From Candidatus Euphemobacter frigidus (GTDB lineage: Bacteria > Auribacterota > Erginobacteria > Erginobacterales > Erginobacteraceae), in contig JAVCDH010000048.1 in the NCBI GenBank assembly GCA_030765805.1, forward strand, positions 33,563-97,562: a stretch of DNA of 64,000 nucleotides, read 5' to 3'. The translations under genes and the position numbers were made by a program. Below, one piece after another: positions 32,042-41,576 of the stretch (positions within the stretch are counted from its first letter, which is position 1; each line of letters opens with the position of its first letter). Below the pieces are notes generated by a model, which was given only the letters and a program-made list of their open reading frames with translations, ran no database searches and was not told the DNA's origin.

Positions 32042-33181
32042 TTATGGGATATCCAGCAAAATCCGGCGGGAATCGGGGATATCGCCTTTCTTGAGTACCC
32101 TCCCCTGCTCATCGGCAACCATATATCGCTCTATCGTGGGAACGCTTTTTTTGAAGATAATCCCAATCTCTTTCAGGGGATAGGAGCTCGGGTTGTCGCA
32201 GGTAATAATCAGGGCATCATCATCCCGTTCCGTCCGGACCATTACCCCCTCACGGGCCAGCCACCACTCGCTCAGCTCCGCCATGGTGCAAAGCCAGGTC
32301 TTCTCCCCTTTCAGGTAGTTCAGGAACTCCTCCAACCGGGCCAGGTTCTCCTCCTCCGCGATCTGGGGGAGATGGGTGAGAAAGGCAAATACTCCTCCGC
32401 GGCGATGGTATCTCTTAAAGACCTTGATCGCTTTATCCTTATGCACGGTGGGATCGGTCTGGGAGGTTATCTCCAGAAGTTTCAGCCCGAAGGGATGATA
32501 AGGGTACATGAGGCGGCGGCGTTGCGCGGGCAGAAGAAATGTCTTCAGCGTGGTAGGAGGAAGGTGGAGGTCCGAACCATATAGATAGTTCAAACGGTCC
32601 AGGGCCCTAAAAGTCCGGGCATTGCCGGAGAAACAGGGACAACGGTGCCCCCGGGGAGGGAACCCGAGGTCGGTTAAGATCTCACGGCCTTTTTCCAGCC
32701 TCTCGATCTGTTCCTCGACATTGAGGAAGAGCATCTCGGCCCCCATATTGACGCCGCGACCCCGGTTCTTCTCGCAGTAATGGGCATAGCCGTGCTGGGC
32801 GATCTCGTGACCGTCCCAGCGGAGCTTCTCCAGCAGCTCGACGCGGGGATCGCGCGGCCGGAGGGGGTTCTCGCCCAGATGATTGGGGATAACGAAGAAG
32901 GTCCCCCGCACCCCCGACCGCTTCAAGACTGCCCGGAGCCGCTCGATCGAATCAACCGGGGTGACCGCGCAGAGATCGTCGTTGGTAAAGACGCCGGCCG
33001 ACCGATAATCTCCCGGATAGAGACCAAGCGCGACATCATCGTTCTCCAGAAAGGCTACCGGTGGGCCGCTCAGATAATCCCGCCAGACGGAGTAGGTGTT
33101 GAATCCGATCCACCCGGCGAGCAAGACGGCAATAAGGCCCAGAAGTAATAATATTTTTCGGAGACGCTTTCTCATAATCAT
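32042..33181 (-). CDS. Polysaccharide-deacetylase-like exported protein
   Basis: From the ATG at 33181 the product has 379 residues. It has an N-terminal membrane anchor or signal (ILLLLGLIAVLLAGWIGF) and a NodB-like barrel: AGVFTNDDLCAVTP for the first motif (Asp-Asp), RGTFFVIPNHLGEN, the His motif in WDGHEIAQHGYAHYCEKN, and GHRCPCFSGN. The usual metal ligands (Asp and HxxxH) seem present as Asp-Asp and HEIAQHGYAH. Substrate is unknown: cell-wall or exopolysaccharide acetyl groups are typical. A longer frame to 33244 would run into the helicase gene, so the internal ATG is chosen. The C-terminal 60 residues form a small beta domain. Confidence 0.72.
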   Translation of the reverse strand: MIMRKRLRKILLLLGLIAVLLAGWIGFNTYSVWRDYLSGPPVAFLENDDVALGLYPGDYRSAGVFTNDDLCAVTPVDSIERLRAVLKRSGVRGTFFVIPNHLGENPLRPRDPRVELLEKLRWDGHEIAQHGYAHYCEKNRGRGVNMGAEMLFLNVEEQIERLEKGREILTDLGFPPRGHRCPCFSGNARTFRALDRLNYLYGSDLHLPPTTLKTFLLPAQRRRLMYPYHPFGLKLLEITSQTDPTVHKDKAIKVFKRYHRRGGVFAFLTHLPQIAEEENLARLEEFLNYLKGEKTWLCTMAELSEWWLAREGVMVRTERDDDALIITCDNPSSYPLKEIGIIFKKSVPTIERYMVADEQGRVLKKGDIPDSRRILLDIP

Positions 33182-33194
33182 AATCCGGCATGAG

Positions 33195-35171
33195 TTAGAT
33201 ATCGTACAACTCCCATTCCTCATAGCAGTCTTCGGGGAGTTCATCCAAGAAACGGGAGGGGCGCTGGATAACCTCCGTCCCGGTACGCTGCCGGGCGGTC
33301 AGGGGCTGGAGGAGATAGAGTTCTTCCCGGCATCGGGTACCGGCCACGTAAAAGAGCCGCCGTTCCTCCTCCATGTTCTCGTCACTGCCGTAGCTGGAGG
33401 CCGGAGGAAACTTCCCTTCCGCCAGCCAGATAACAAAGACCACATCCCATTCCAGCCCTTTGGACTGGTGGATGGTGCTGAGGACGACCATCTCATCCTG
33501 CTTGCGGCGGTAGACATCGTGAGCGGATAAACCCCCGATCATGGCCAATTCGTCCAAAAACTTCTCCAGGTCTCCATAGCGCGCGGCGTAGTTGGCCATC
33601 TGCTGCAGGTCTTCCAGCCTCCGTTCGTAGTTAGTAAACTTGCTCTGAAGGTAGGCGTCATAGTCACTCTTCAGGACCAGGGCGATCAACTCCGACGGTC
33701 CGCGGGCCGCGTTCTCCCGCAGCTCCCGGATAGTTTCGACAAAACCGTCCCACCCGGGACGAGCGCCGGAGGGCACCACTGCCGCGATCTCCCCGGTTGG
33801 AAGCGTCCTTAACGGATCGGATGACGCGCGGAGAAGATCCCAGATCTTCTCCGAGGTCCTGGTGCCGATCCTGGGAAGCTTCACCATGATTCGTTTCCAG
33901 GCGATCTCATCCCGCGGATTGTCGATTATCTTCAGGTAAGCCAGAACATCCTTGATATGAGCCTGTTCAAAGAAACGAAGGCCCGAGCGGACCGTGAAGG
34001 GGATATCCCGGCGGGTCAGTTCCATCTGCACCTCCATGGAATGATAATGCGAACGATAGAGGATGGCGATCTCCCGGGGATTCACACCCTCATCAAGCAG
34101 TTCCAGGATCCTTTGAGCCACGAAGTCGGCCTGTTCGTAGACATTCTCCGGACGGATGACCGCGGGTCGGGGCCCCGGCTTCTTGACTGGATGGAGAGTC
34201 TTCTGGAAACCTTCCCCCGCGGAGGCCAGGACCCGGTTGGCCAGGTGAAGGATCTGGGGGGTGGAGCGGTAGTTCGTCTCCACGGTATAGACCCGGCAGC
34301 CCCGGTAGCGTTTGGGGAAGTCCCGGATATTGCTGAAGAGCGCGCCCCGGAAAGAGTAGATGGACTGTGAATCGTCGCCCACCACCATGATATTTTTATG
34401 CTCGGCGCCGAGCTGATCGACGATCTTGGCCTGGATAATGTTGGTATCCTGGTATTCATCGACCAGGATCTGCCGGAAGCGGCGGCGGTATTCTTCGGCC
34501 ACCTCCGGATGTTGAGAGAGAAGCCGGTCGAAGTAGATCAGGAGATCGTCAAAATCGAGATAATTCAGTTCCTGCTTCCGCCGGATATACCGTTTGGCCA
34601 CATTCTCTATCTGGGGAAGGAGTCTGATAAAATGGCCGGCCTTTATCTCAACCGCCCCCCCAATATCCATACCCGTGTTCCGGGAATATCCGATAATCTC
34701 CAGAAGTGCTCTCCCCCCCGGGAATCGCTTCGCCCGGGTATCTATCCCCGCCTCCCTTACCACCCCCTCGAGCAGAACCCGGGAGTCTTCGCGGTCCAGG
34801 ATTGTGTAATCCGTCTGCAAACCAAGCAAGGCGGCGTGCTCCCGGAGAACCCGGTTCCCGACATGATGGAAGGTCCCCCCCCAGAGCCGGGATATATTTA
34901 CCGGGACCAGCTCCTCCACCCTCCGGAGCATCTCCTCGGCCGCCTTCTTGGTGAAGGTCAGGAGCAGTATCTCTTCCGGCCGCACCCCCCGTTCCAGCAG
35001 GTGGGCGACCCGGTAAGTGACGATCCGGGTCTTGCCGGACCCGGCCCCGGCAATAACCAGGGCCGGACCGTCCGGCGCCAGGACCGCCTTCAGCTGCTGG
35101 GGATTAAGCTCGGCCTCGTAGTCGATCGTCGCCGCCGGAGCAACTCTTTTTATTCCATATCTCTTCTTCAC
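33195..35171 (-). CDS. UvrD/Rep-family superfamily 1 DNA helicase
   Basis: The 658-residue protein has all UvrD/PcrA helicase motifs: Q motif ELNPQQLKAV, Walker A AGAGSGKT (41-48), VDEYQDTN, VVGDDSQSIYSFRGA, NYRSTPQIL, TIHQSKGLEWDVVFV and EEERRLFYVAGTR. It is a 3'-5' ATP-dependent helicase, probably in repair or replication restart. It is shorter than UvrD/PcrA (about 720 residues), mainly at the C-terminus. It lies 20 bp after the permease gene of the peptide transporter, so may share its transcript, though functional linkage is doubtful. Confidence 0.9.
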   Translation of the reverse strand: MKKRYGIKRVAPAATIDYEAELNPQQLKAVLAPDGPALVIAGAGSGKTRIVTYRVAHLLERGVRPEEILLLTFTKKAAEEMLRRVEELVPVNISRLWGGTFHHVGNRVLREHAALLGLQTDYTILDREDSRVLLEGVVREAGIDTRAKRFPGGRALLEIIGYSRNTGMDIGGAVEIKAGHFIRLLPQIENVAKRYIRRKQELNYLDFDDLLIYFDRLLSQHPEVAEEYRRRFRQILVDEYQDTNIIQAKIVDQLGAEHKNIMVVGDDSQSIYSFRGALFSNIRDFPKRYRGCRVYTVETNYRSTPQILHLANRVLASAGEGFQKTLHPVKKPGPRPAVIRPENVYEQADFVAQRILELLDEGVNPREIAILYRSHYHSMEVQMELTRRDIPFTVRSGLRFFEQAHIKDVLAYLKIIDNPRDEIAWKRIMVKLPRIGTRTSEKIWDLLRASSDPLRTLPTGEIAAVVPSGARPGWDGFVETIRELRENAARGPSELIALVLKSDYDAYLQSKFTNYERRLEDLQQMANYAARYGDLEKFLDELAMIGGLSAHDVYRRKQDEMVVLSTIHQSKGLEWDVVFVIWLAEGKFPPASSYGSDENMEEERRLFYVAGTRCREELYLLQPLTARQRTGTEVIQRPSRFLDELPEDCYEEWELYDI

Positions 35172-35191
35172 AGATAACTCTCTTCTTTAAT

Positions 35192-36028
35192 TCATACCTT
35201 CAACTTCGGGTCCAGGTAATCCCGGGCCGCGTCACCCAGGAGATTGAAGGATACTACGGCCAGAGCCAGAGTAAGTCCCGGGAAGATGGCGATCCAGGGC
35301 GCGGTCTTCAAATACTCCCGGCCCGCGCTGATCATAAACCCCCAGGTGGCCGTGGGGGGGCGTACTCCCAGATCGAGAAAACTCAGGGCCGCTTCCGCCA
35401 GAATAAAGGCCCCGATCTTCAGGCTGGCGGCGATCAGGATAATCGGAACACAATTGGGCAGGATGTGGCGGAAAAGGATTTTAATATGTGAGGAGCCGCC
35501 GACGCGGCCGGCTTCCACATACTCTCTCTCTTTGAGAGTGAGGACCTCCCCCCGCACCAGCCGGGCCAAGGATGCCCAGCCCACCAGCGAAAGAGTGATC
35601 AAGACGGTAAAAAACCCGGGGGAGAGAACCACCATTATCCCGATCGCCAGTAAGAGACTGGGGAAGGCCAGGGTGATATCAGTGACCATCTGGAGGACAG
35701 CGTCAATCTTGCCCCCAAAATATCCCCCCGCCAGACCCACAACAATGCCGATAGAGAGCGCCAGGGCGGTGGCCAGAAGGCCGATCGAGAGAGATATCCG
35801 GGCGCCATAGATCACCCGGCTCAGGATATCCCTCCCCTTCTCGTCAGTCCCGAAGAGATGCTTCCGTCCGGGAGATTGTTTGACCTGGTCCAGATCAACC
35901 GCGTTCGGATCGTAGGGGGAGATAACCGGAGCCAGCAGCGCCGCGAGGATGTAGATGATAATCGCTACTGCCGCGGCCAGCGCCATCTTATTGTGTTTCA
36001 GCAAGTAAGTTATATTTCTCTTCATCAT
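35192..36028 (-). CDS. Peptide/nickel ABC transporter permease (OppC/DppC family)
   Basis: The 278-residue inner-membrane protein starts with one hydrophobic helix after a basic N-terminus, then the OppC N-terminal domain (YDPNAVDLDQVKQSPGRKHL, FGTDEKGRDILSR), and carries the permease EAA loop EAGRVGGSSHIKILFRHILP. About six membrane segments are visible. It would pair with the OppB-type protein encoded just upstream (ATG overlaps the stop by 4 bp). No ATPase gene (OppD/OppF) is present in the window, so those subunits must be encoded elsewhere. Confidence 0.9.
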   Translation of the reverse strand: MMKRNITYLLKHNKMALAAAVAIIIYILAALLAPVISPYDPNAVDLDQVKQSPGRKHLFGTDEKGRDILSRVIYGARISLSIGLLATALALSIGIVVGLAGGYFGGKIDAVLQMVTDITLAFPSLLLAIGIMVVLSPGFFTVLITLSLVGWASLARLVRGEVLTLKEREYVEAGRVGGSSHIKILFRHILPNCVPIILIAASLKIGAFILAEAALSFLDLGVRPPTATWGFMISAGREYLKTAPWIAIFPGLTLALAVVSFNLLGDAARDYLDPKLKV

Positions 36029-37029
36029 CTTGAACTATACCTGATCCGAGGATCGATGAAAGCATAGGAGATATCCACCACAATATTAGCCGCGATAAAG
36101 ATAATCGCTCCCAGCATCACGCATCCGATGATAACCGGATAATCCCGCTGAAGGATGGCGTTCATGGCCATCCTCCCCACCCCGTCCCAGGAGAAGATCG
36201 TCTCCGTCAGGACCGCGCCGCTCAGATAAGATCCAAAATCAAGGCCAGCCAGGGTAATGATCGGTATCAGCGCGTTTCGGAAGACATGCCGGCCCATTAC
36301 CCGGCTCCGGGAAAGCCCTTTTGCCCGGGCGGTTGTTATGTAGTTCTCAGAAGAGACCTCCAGCATGCCGGCCCGGGTAATCCGGGCCAGGTAAGCGGCG
36401 GAACGGGATCCCAGAGTTATAGCCGGCAGCACCAGGAAGATCAGCGCCCCTCCTCCCATTCCGGAGGGCGGGAACCATTGCAGATAGTAGGAGAAGATGA
36501 GGATCAGGATCAGGCCGGTCCAGAAGACCGGGATCGATATGCCGCTGATGGCCAGAAATGAAGAGAGGCGGTCCCAGATACTTCCGGGATAGGCGGCGGA
36601 GAGTATCCCGAGAGCCAGGCCAGAGAGCAATGCTATCATCATCGCTCCCAGCGCCAGGCGGACGGTATTCGGCAGCTTCTCCAGAATCATCCGGATGATC
36701 GGCTGGCCGGTAAAATATGAACGGCCCAGGTAAGGCCGCTTGAACAAGGAGATATAGGGAATAGTATATCCTCCCAAACGGCATCTCTTGATCGTGGGGA
36801 CCCTCAGGAAAGATATATTCTTTAAAAATATCCAGTACTGGAGTGCCGGCGGTTGATCAAGACCCAGCTTCCGCCGATTACGCTCGATAACCTCAGGCGA
36901 GGTTCTCTCCCCTACCATCGCGTAAGTCGGATCACCCGGGATGCTCTTGATCAGAATGAAAGTGATCAGGGTTATTCCCAGCAGGGTAGGGATGGCAACC
37001 AGTAACCTTCTTACAACGTACTGAATCAT
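36025..37029 (-). CDS. Peptide/nickel ABC transporter permease (OppB/DppB family)
   Basis: The 334-residue protein has the OppB pattern: first membrane helix after MIQYVVRRLLVAIPTLLGIT, SIPGDPTYAMVGERTSPEVI, a periplasmic loop slightly longer than usual (LRVPTIKRCRLGGYTIPYI), then five membrane segments with the EAA loop TARAKGLSRSRVMGRHVFRN. It forms the translocation channel with the OppC-type partner. It is 52 bp downstream of the adenosine deaminase gene. Confidence 0.9.
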   Translation of the reverse strand: MIQYVVRRLLVAIPTLLGITLITFILIKSIPGDPTYAMVGERTSPEVIERNRRKLGLDQPPALQYWIFLKNISFLRVPTIKRCRLGGYTIPYISLFKRPYLGRSYFTGQPIIRMILEKLPNTVRLALGAMMIALLSGLALGILSAAYPGSIWDRLSSFLAISGISIPVFWTGLILILIFSYYLQWFPPSGMGGGALIFLVLPAITLGSRSAAYLARITRAGMLEVSSENYITTARAKGLSRSRVMGRHVFRNALIPIITLAGLDFGSYLSGAVLTETIFSWDGVGRMAMNAILQRDYPVIIGCVMLGAIIFIAANIVVDISYAFIDPRIRYSSR

Positions 37030-37081
37030 TACAACGGTGGGTAGCTCATAATAGACGAGACAACTGGAGAGCGCTCAGACA

Positions 37082-38125
37082 CTACTTCACCCCGGCCAGC
37101 TCCATCTCCAGTTTCGGGCGCAGCATCTTCTTCCGGTATTCTTCCAGAAACGACTGGTCAAACGCCGAGAGCATCAGTCCTTTGATCTCGTCCAGGGTAA
37201 AATCAAACACCTCCATCGCCAGAAGCAGCTCTTTAGAGAAGGTGGTGTCGCAGATCGCGGGATCATCAGTATTGAGCGATATCTTGATCCCATAATCGTA
37301 TAACCTCCTAACCGGATGGCTCGCCAGGTCGGGAACCGTCTGGGTCTGCACGTTGCTGGTCAAGGCTATCTCCAGGGGAATACCCCGATCTCTTATCCAG
37401 GCCATCAGCTTCTCATCATTGATAATCCGGATCCCATGACCAATCCGTCGAGCGCCCAGTTCTTCGATCGCGGTCCGGACATTGGTCTCACCCCCACCCT
37501 CCCCGGCATGGATTGTTACATTGAGCCCTTGCGCCTGGGCTACCTTAAAGGCGGGGATAAAGAGCTCCGGTGGGAAAGCGGCCTCATCCCCGAAGAGATC
37601 GACTCCTACCACCCCCAGGCCGACATAACTGCCGGCAATATTCACCGCCTTCATCGCGAGTTTTAAGCCATTCGAGCGGGAGATCCCGACAATAAAACCA
37701 ACGTTGATATCGAACTCATTCTCAGCCCGGCGAGCGCCTTTCAGGACCGCGTGGAGGAGTTCTTCCCAGCCATGAGGTGTCTCCAGGCTCATAAAGACCG
37801 GGCTGAACCTGAGTTCCAGCACCCGGATGTTGTCCCGGGCGCAGTCCCGGCAGACACAGTACGAGACCCGCTCTACCGCCTCCAATGTGGGAAAAGCCAT
37901 CCCCACCCAGTAAAATTTATCGAGAAACTCCTGCAGGCTGCCGACTCTTCCTTTAATCTGAATCAGTGAGCGAAGCTCTTCAAGATTATCAGTAGGAAGT
38001 TTTACGTTGTAATCCCGGGCAATCTCCAGCAACAGCTCGGCGGATATGCATCCTTCCATATGCCGGTGGAGTTCCACCTTGGGCAATCGATGAATTTTAT
38101 CAATAATCTCTTGATTCAGGACCAT
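37082..38125 (-). CDS. add: Adenosine deaminase
   Basis: The 347-residue protein has the metal-binding VELHRHMEG (His20, His22), the substrate/metal region TIHAGEGGGETNV, RIGHGIRI and the C-terminal SLNTDDPAI with catalytic Asp pair. It would deaminate adenosine to inosine in purine salvage. Some family members act on adenine or other aminated bases, which cannot be separated here. It lies between the binding-protein gene and the permease genes of a peptide/nickel-type ABC transporter, which hints that the transporter may serve nucleosides or related solutes, or simply that the operon is mixed. Confidence 0.9.
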   Translation of the reverse strand: MVLNQEIIDKIHRLPKVELHRHMEGCISAELLLEIARDYNVKLPTDNLEELRSLIQIKGRVGSLQEFLDKFYWVGMAFPTLEAVERVSYCVCRDCARDNIRVLELRFSPVFMSLETPHGWEELLHAVLKGARRAENEFDINVGFIVGISRSNGLKLAMKAVNIAGSYVGLGVVGVDLFGDEAAFPPELFIPAFKVAQAQGLNVTIHAGEGGGETNVRTAIEELGARRIGHGIRIINDEKLMAWIRDRGIPLEIALTSNVQTQTVPDLASHPVRRLYDYGIKISLNTDDPAICDTTFSKELLLAMEVFDFTLDEIKGLMLSAFDQSFLEEYRKKMLRPKLEMELAGVK

Positions 38126-38240
38126 CTGTTAACCTCAAAACTTAATCCGGATTTTAATGTGGGCTAATTTAGAAAACTGTTAAGCAGTATAAACAGGAAA
38201 GCGCCGCCCGTCAATGAGTAAAAAAACTATCGTAAAAAAA

Positions 38241-39806
38241 CTATCGGACTCCCAGAAGTTCGATCTCTTCGAACTTATCCCCGTTATAGATCAGGGGAAT
38301 CCGGAAACGCTTCACCCGCGGGCGGCAGATCACAACATCTTTCTTATGCCAGAGAAAGACCCAGGGCGCCAGTTCCACCACCCGCTCCTCCGCCTCGGCC
38401 AGCAGCTTTCTCCGCTTTTCCCGGTCGGTCTCCCCGGAGGCGGCCTCCAGTTTCTTATCAACTTCCCGATCACTGAAGCGGGACCGATTTCCCCCCGCGC
38501 CGAAGTTGGCCGAATGGAAAGTCGGATAGAGAAAGTTCTCCGGGTCCGGGTAGTCGCCCCACCAGGAGAGATAGAAGAGATCGAACTCCCCATCGTTGAC
38601 CGCTTGCTTGAACGAGCTCCACTCCCGCTGGATCAGTGTCAGCTCGATCCCGACCCGTTTCAGGTAATCCTGGATCACCTCGGCAATGCTTAAAACCTCC
38701 CGGTCGGCCTTGATGAGGAATGTGGCCTGCAGGGGGAGCTTAAGCCCGGTTTGCGCGATCAACTCCCGGGCCTTCTCCGGATCATAAGGATATCCCCCGG
38801 TCTGATTGGAAGAGTGGAGCGCGGGGGGAACCGGCCCTGACGCCGGGACGGCCCTACCCTCCAGAAGAACATCAATTATCTTCTTCCGGTCGATCGCGTA
38901 GTTGAACGCCCGCCGGAGGCGAGGATCATTGAAGGGAGGTTTTTGGCAGTTGAAACCCACATAATAACAGTTGAGCCCTACCCGGCTCCGGACTTGATCC
39001 TTCCAGGGGAGATCGGTGGTATACCTCTCAAACTCGGCCCGGGGTACCTCCATGATGTCGATGTTTCCCTGTTCAAACTCCACCACCGCCGTCAAAGTCT
39101 CCGGGATAATCCGGTACTTTATCCCGGCCAGGCACGGTGAGCCTTCGAAATAATCGGGGTTGCGCTTCAGGACAATCCGGTTGTTATGGCGCCATTCAAC
39201 CAGTTGAAATGGTCCGGTACCACAGGGATGGTCCGAGAAGGCGATCCCGGGACGCTCCACTTCTTCCCGGGGGATGACCAAGTTGTTGGGCATCGCCAGA
39301 TAATTCAGGAAGATGCCGACCGGTGTGGTCAACTCGATCTCAACCACCCCCTTCCCGGCAGCTCTGATCCCCTCCGGGAACTTCGATTCGCCGTTCATAA
39401 ACGCGGCGGCCCCTTTCACCGCCTCCAGGAGCCAGGAACGGGGCGAGTTCACCGCGGGATCGAGGAGACGGCGGAGGGAATAGACAATATCCTCCGCCGC
39501 CAACTCCCGGCCGTTGGTGAACCTGACCCCGTCTCTCAGGAAGAAGCGATAGAGACGACCGTCCCCGGAGACTTCCCACCGGGACGCGAGATCAGGGACC
39601 ACCTTCCCCTCCCGGTCAAAGCGGACCAGCCCGTTATATATCTTGGCCGCCAACGCGCCACCCGGAACATCCACTATATAAGCCGGGTCCAGTGTGGAGG
39701 GATCGTCTTTCAAGCGGAGGTGGAGAAAATCGTTCTGCTCTTCCATCCGTGATCCACAGCCCTGAAGACAGAGAGCAAGCAAGAATATGATCTTATATAT
39801 CTTCAT
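38241..39806 (-). CDS. ABC transporter substrate-binding lipoprotein (SBP family 5, OppA/DppA)
   Basis: The 521-residue protein starts with a lipoprotein signal (IIFLLALCLQGC, lipidated Cys likely residue 17) and matches SBP_bac_5: LKDDPSTLDPAYIVDVPGGA, YNGLVRFDREGKVVPDLASR, RFFLRDGVRFTNGRELAAED, FNYAIDRKKII and a C-terminal SWWGDYPDPENFLYP. It would deliver peptides or similar solutes to the permeases encoded downstream. The gene ends in a 14-bp direct duplication (CGATAGTTTTTTTA twice) that contains the stop codon. Confidence 0.9.
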   Translation of the reverse strand: MKIYKIIFLLALCLQGCGSRMEEQNDFLHLRLKDDPSTLDPAYIVDVPGGALAAKIYNGLVRFDREGKVVPDLASRWEVSGDGRLYRFFLRDGVRFTNGRELAAEDIVYSLRRLLDPAVNSPRSWLLEAVKGAAAFMNGESKFPEGIRAAGKGVVEIELTTPVGIFLNYLAMPNNLVIPREEVERPGIAFSDHPCGTGPFQLVEWRHNNRIVLKRNPDYFEGSPCLAGIKYRIIPETLTAVVEFEQGNIDIMEVPRAEFERYTTDLPWKDQVRSRVGLNCYYVGFNCQKPPFNDPRLRRAFNYAIDRKKIIDVLLEGRAVPASGPVPPALHSSNQTGGYPYDPEKARELIAQTGLKLPLQATFLIKADREVLSIAEVIQDYLKRVGIELTLIQREWSSFKQAVNDGEFDLFYLSWWGDYPDPENFLYPTFHSANFGAGGNRSRFSDREVDKKLEAASGETDREKRRKLLAEAEERVVELAPWVFLWHKKDVVICRPRVKRFRIPLIYNGDKFEEIELLGVR

Positions 39807-39932
39807 CCGGCAATCATTATAACCAGCCGCCGTAAAAGTACAATATCTACCGGGAGGTAGAAGTTACAAGATATTGCCATTAACCGGCCCTGATGGTAGT
39901 ATTACCGGCATTATTATCAATGGAGGTTTACA

Positions 39933-40820
39933 ATGCTTACCGACAACATCCTCGATCTGATCGGGAACACGCCCCTGATCCAGCTTAAGAACGAGAACAT
40001 CTACGCTAAGGCGGAGTTCCTCAACCCCGGCGGGAGCGTGAAAGACCGGGTAGCCCTGGCCATGATGGAGGGAGCGGAACGAGACGGCAAACTCCGGGCC
40101 GACTCCATCATCGTCGAGCCGAGCAGCGGCAATACCGGCATCGGCGTCGCTCTGGTCGGCCGGCTGAAAGGCTATACCGTCAAGATCGTCATGCCGGCCG
40201 GGATGAGCGAGGAGCGGAAAAAACTGATCCGGGCGCTGGGCGGTGAACTGGTCTTGACACCGGATGAGGAAGGCATCGCCGGGGCCGTCCGGGTGGCGGA
40301 AGAGATGGCGAGAGAAGATCCCCGGGTCTTCATTCCTCAGCAGTTCAAAAATCCGGAGAACCCCCTTTGTCATTACAACGAGACCGCCCACGAGCTCTGG
40401 CGCCAGATGGGCGGGGATATTGACTGCTTCGTGGCCGGGGTCGGGAGCGGTGGTACGCTTCAGGGGGTGGGGTCCTTTCTCAAGGAGCACAAGCCGGGGG
40501 TACGAATCGTCGCGGTAGAACCGAAGAATGTCGCGGCACTGCTCGGACATGAGCCGGGGCTGCACCGGATCCAGGGGATCGGAGATGGCTTTGTCCCCGA
40601 CATCCTGGATGTCTCCCTGGTGGATGAGGTGGTCGAAGTAACCGACGAAGACGCGATCGAGACCACCCGCCAACTCGGCCGGGACTATGGCCTCCTGGTC
40701 GGCATCTCCTCCGGGGCAAATATCTGGGGGGCGCGGAAGATGGCGGAGAAGCTATCGGGAAATATCGCCTCAGTGCTTCCAGACCGCGCCGAACGATATT
40801 TCAGCACGTCGTTGTTGTGA
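39933..40820 (+). CDS. cysK: Cysteine synthase (O-acetylserine sulfhydrylase)
   Basis: The 295-residue PLP enzyme has the N-terminal ILDLIGNTPLIQL, the PLP lysine (Lys37) in NPGGSVKDRVAL, the substrate loop EPSSGNTGIGVALVG, the glycine-rich VAGVGSGGTLQGVG phosphate cup and GISSGANIW at the C-terminus. It forms cysteine from O-acetylserine and sulfide. It is slightly shorter than typical CysK (about 310). A GGAGG ribosome site precedes the ATG. It is the first of four plus-strand genes. Confidence 0.93.
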   Translation: MLTDNILDLIGNTPLIQLKNENIYAKAEFLNPGGSVKDRVALAMMEGAERDGKLRADSIIVEPSSGNTGIGVALVGRLKGYTVKIVMPAGMSEERKKLIRALGGELVLTPDEEGIAGAVRVAEEMAREDPRVFIPQQFKNPENPLCHYNETAHELWRQMGGDIDCFVAGVGSGGTLQGVGSFLKEHKPGVRIVAVEPKNVAALLGHEPGLHRIQGIGDGFVPDILDVSLVDEVVEVTDEDAIETTRQLGRDYGLLVGISSGANIWGARKMAEKLSGNIASVLPDRAERYFSTSLL

Positions 40821-40828
40821 CATAAGTA

Positions 40829-41554
40829 ATGAAAAAGCTCAAACCGGATCATAAGGGAAAAGCCGTCTATCTCTCCGCCCCCGTCAACGCCCTGGTTCAG
40901 GGTTATTATGAACAGAATACCACGATTGCCGAAATCAAAGAACACGGCGATTTCGGTCTGGGGACGTTCAACGACCTTGACGGGGAGATGGTCATCCTGG
41001 ACAATATCGTTTATCAGGTGAAGGACGATGGGATGGCCTACCCGGTGGGGGATGATAAGGAGACGCCCTTTGCTTGCCTGACCTTCTTTACCCCTGATAC
41101 GGTAGAGGAGATCAACGGCGAACGACTGGACGTTCCGCTGGAGGAACTGCTGAATCTGCTCATCCCTTCCGCCAACATGCTCTACGCCATCCGCATCGAC
41201 GGAGAGTTCAAGTACATCAAGACCCGTTCCGTCCCCCGGCAGGAAAACTATCGGCCGCTGGTGGAAGTGGCCCGGGAACAGCCCACATTCGAGTATCATG
41301 AAATTAAAGGAACCCTGGGGGGCTTTTACACTCCTCAGTTCATGGCATCCCTTAATGTGCCGGGGTATCATCTCCATTTTATGAATGAGGACCGTACCCG
41401 GGGGGGGCATATGCTTGAATGCGAATTCAAAGAGATTACCGTCGGTCTTCAGCACGTCCCCAGGCTGGAGGTGGGGCTACCCCTTACCATCGATTACCTG
41501 ACCGCCGATCTGACTGAGGATACCCGCCGGGACCTGGAGGAAGCGGAACATTGA
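40829..41554 (+). CDS. budA: Alpha-acetolactate decarboxylase
   Basis: The 241-residue protein matches AlsD/BudA: VNALVQGYYEQNTTIAEIKE, HGDFGLGTFNDLDGEM, the FTPDTV region, EYHEIKGTLGGFYTPQFM and the zinc-binding GYHLHFMNEDRTRGGHMLEC (His-X-His and a third His). It converts alpha-acetolactate to acetoin in the 2,3-butanediol pathway. No acetolactate synthase or butanediol dehydrogenase is nearby. It starts 8 bp after cysK, so the two are probably co-transcribed. Confidence 0.93.
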   Translation: MKKLKPDHKGKAVYLSAPVNALVQGYYEQNTTIAEIKEHGDFGLGTFNDLDGEMVILDNIVYQVKDDGMAYPVGDDKETPFACLTFFTPDTVEEINGERLDVPLEELLNLLIPSANMLYAIRIDGEFKYIKTRSVPRQENYRPLVEVAREQPTFEYHEIKGTLGGFYTPQFMASLNVPGYHLHFMNEDRTRGGHMLECEFKEITVGLQHVPRLEVGLPLTIDYLTADLTEDTRRDLEEAEH

Positions 41555-41576
41555 TTGGATCTTAAGGAGGAAAAAG

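Noticed and set aside
31705..32118. A 137-codon minus-strand frame across the hairpin array
   Set aside because: Its translation merely repeats the tandem DNA units and it overlaps the deacetylase end. No ribosome site or family is seen.
39864..40673. A 269-codon minus-strand frame opposite cysK
   Set aside because: Its sequence has no recognisable family and mirrors the cysK coding strand.
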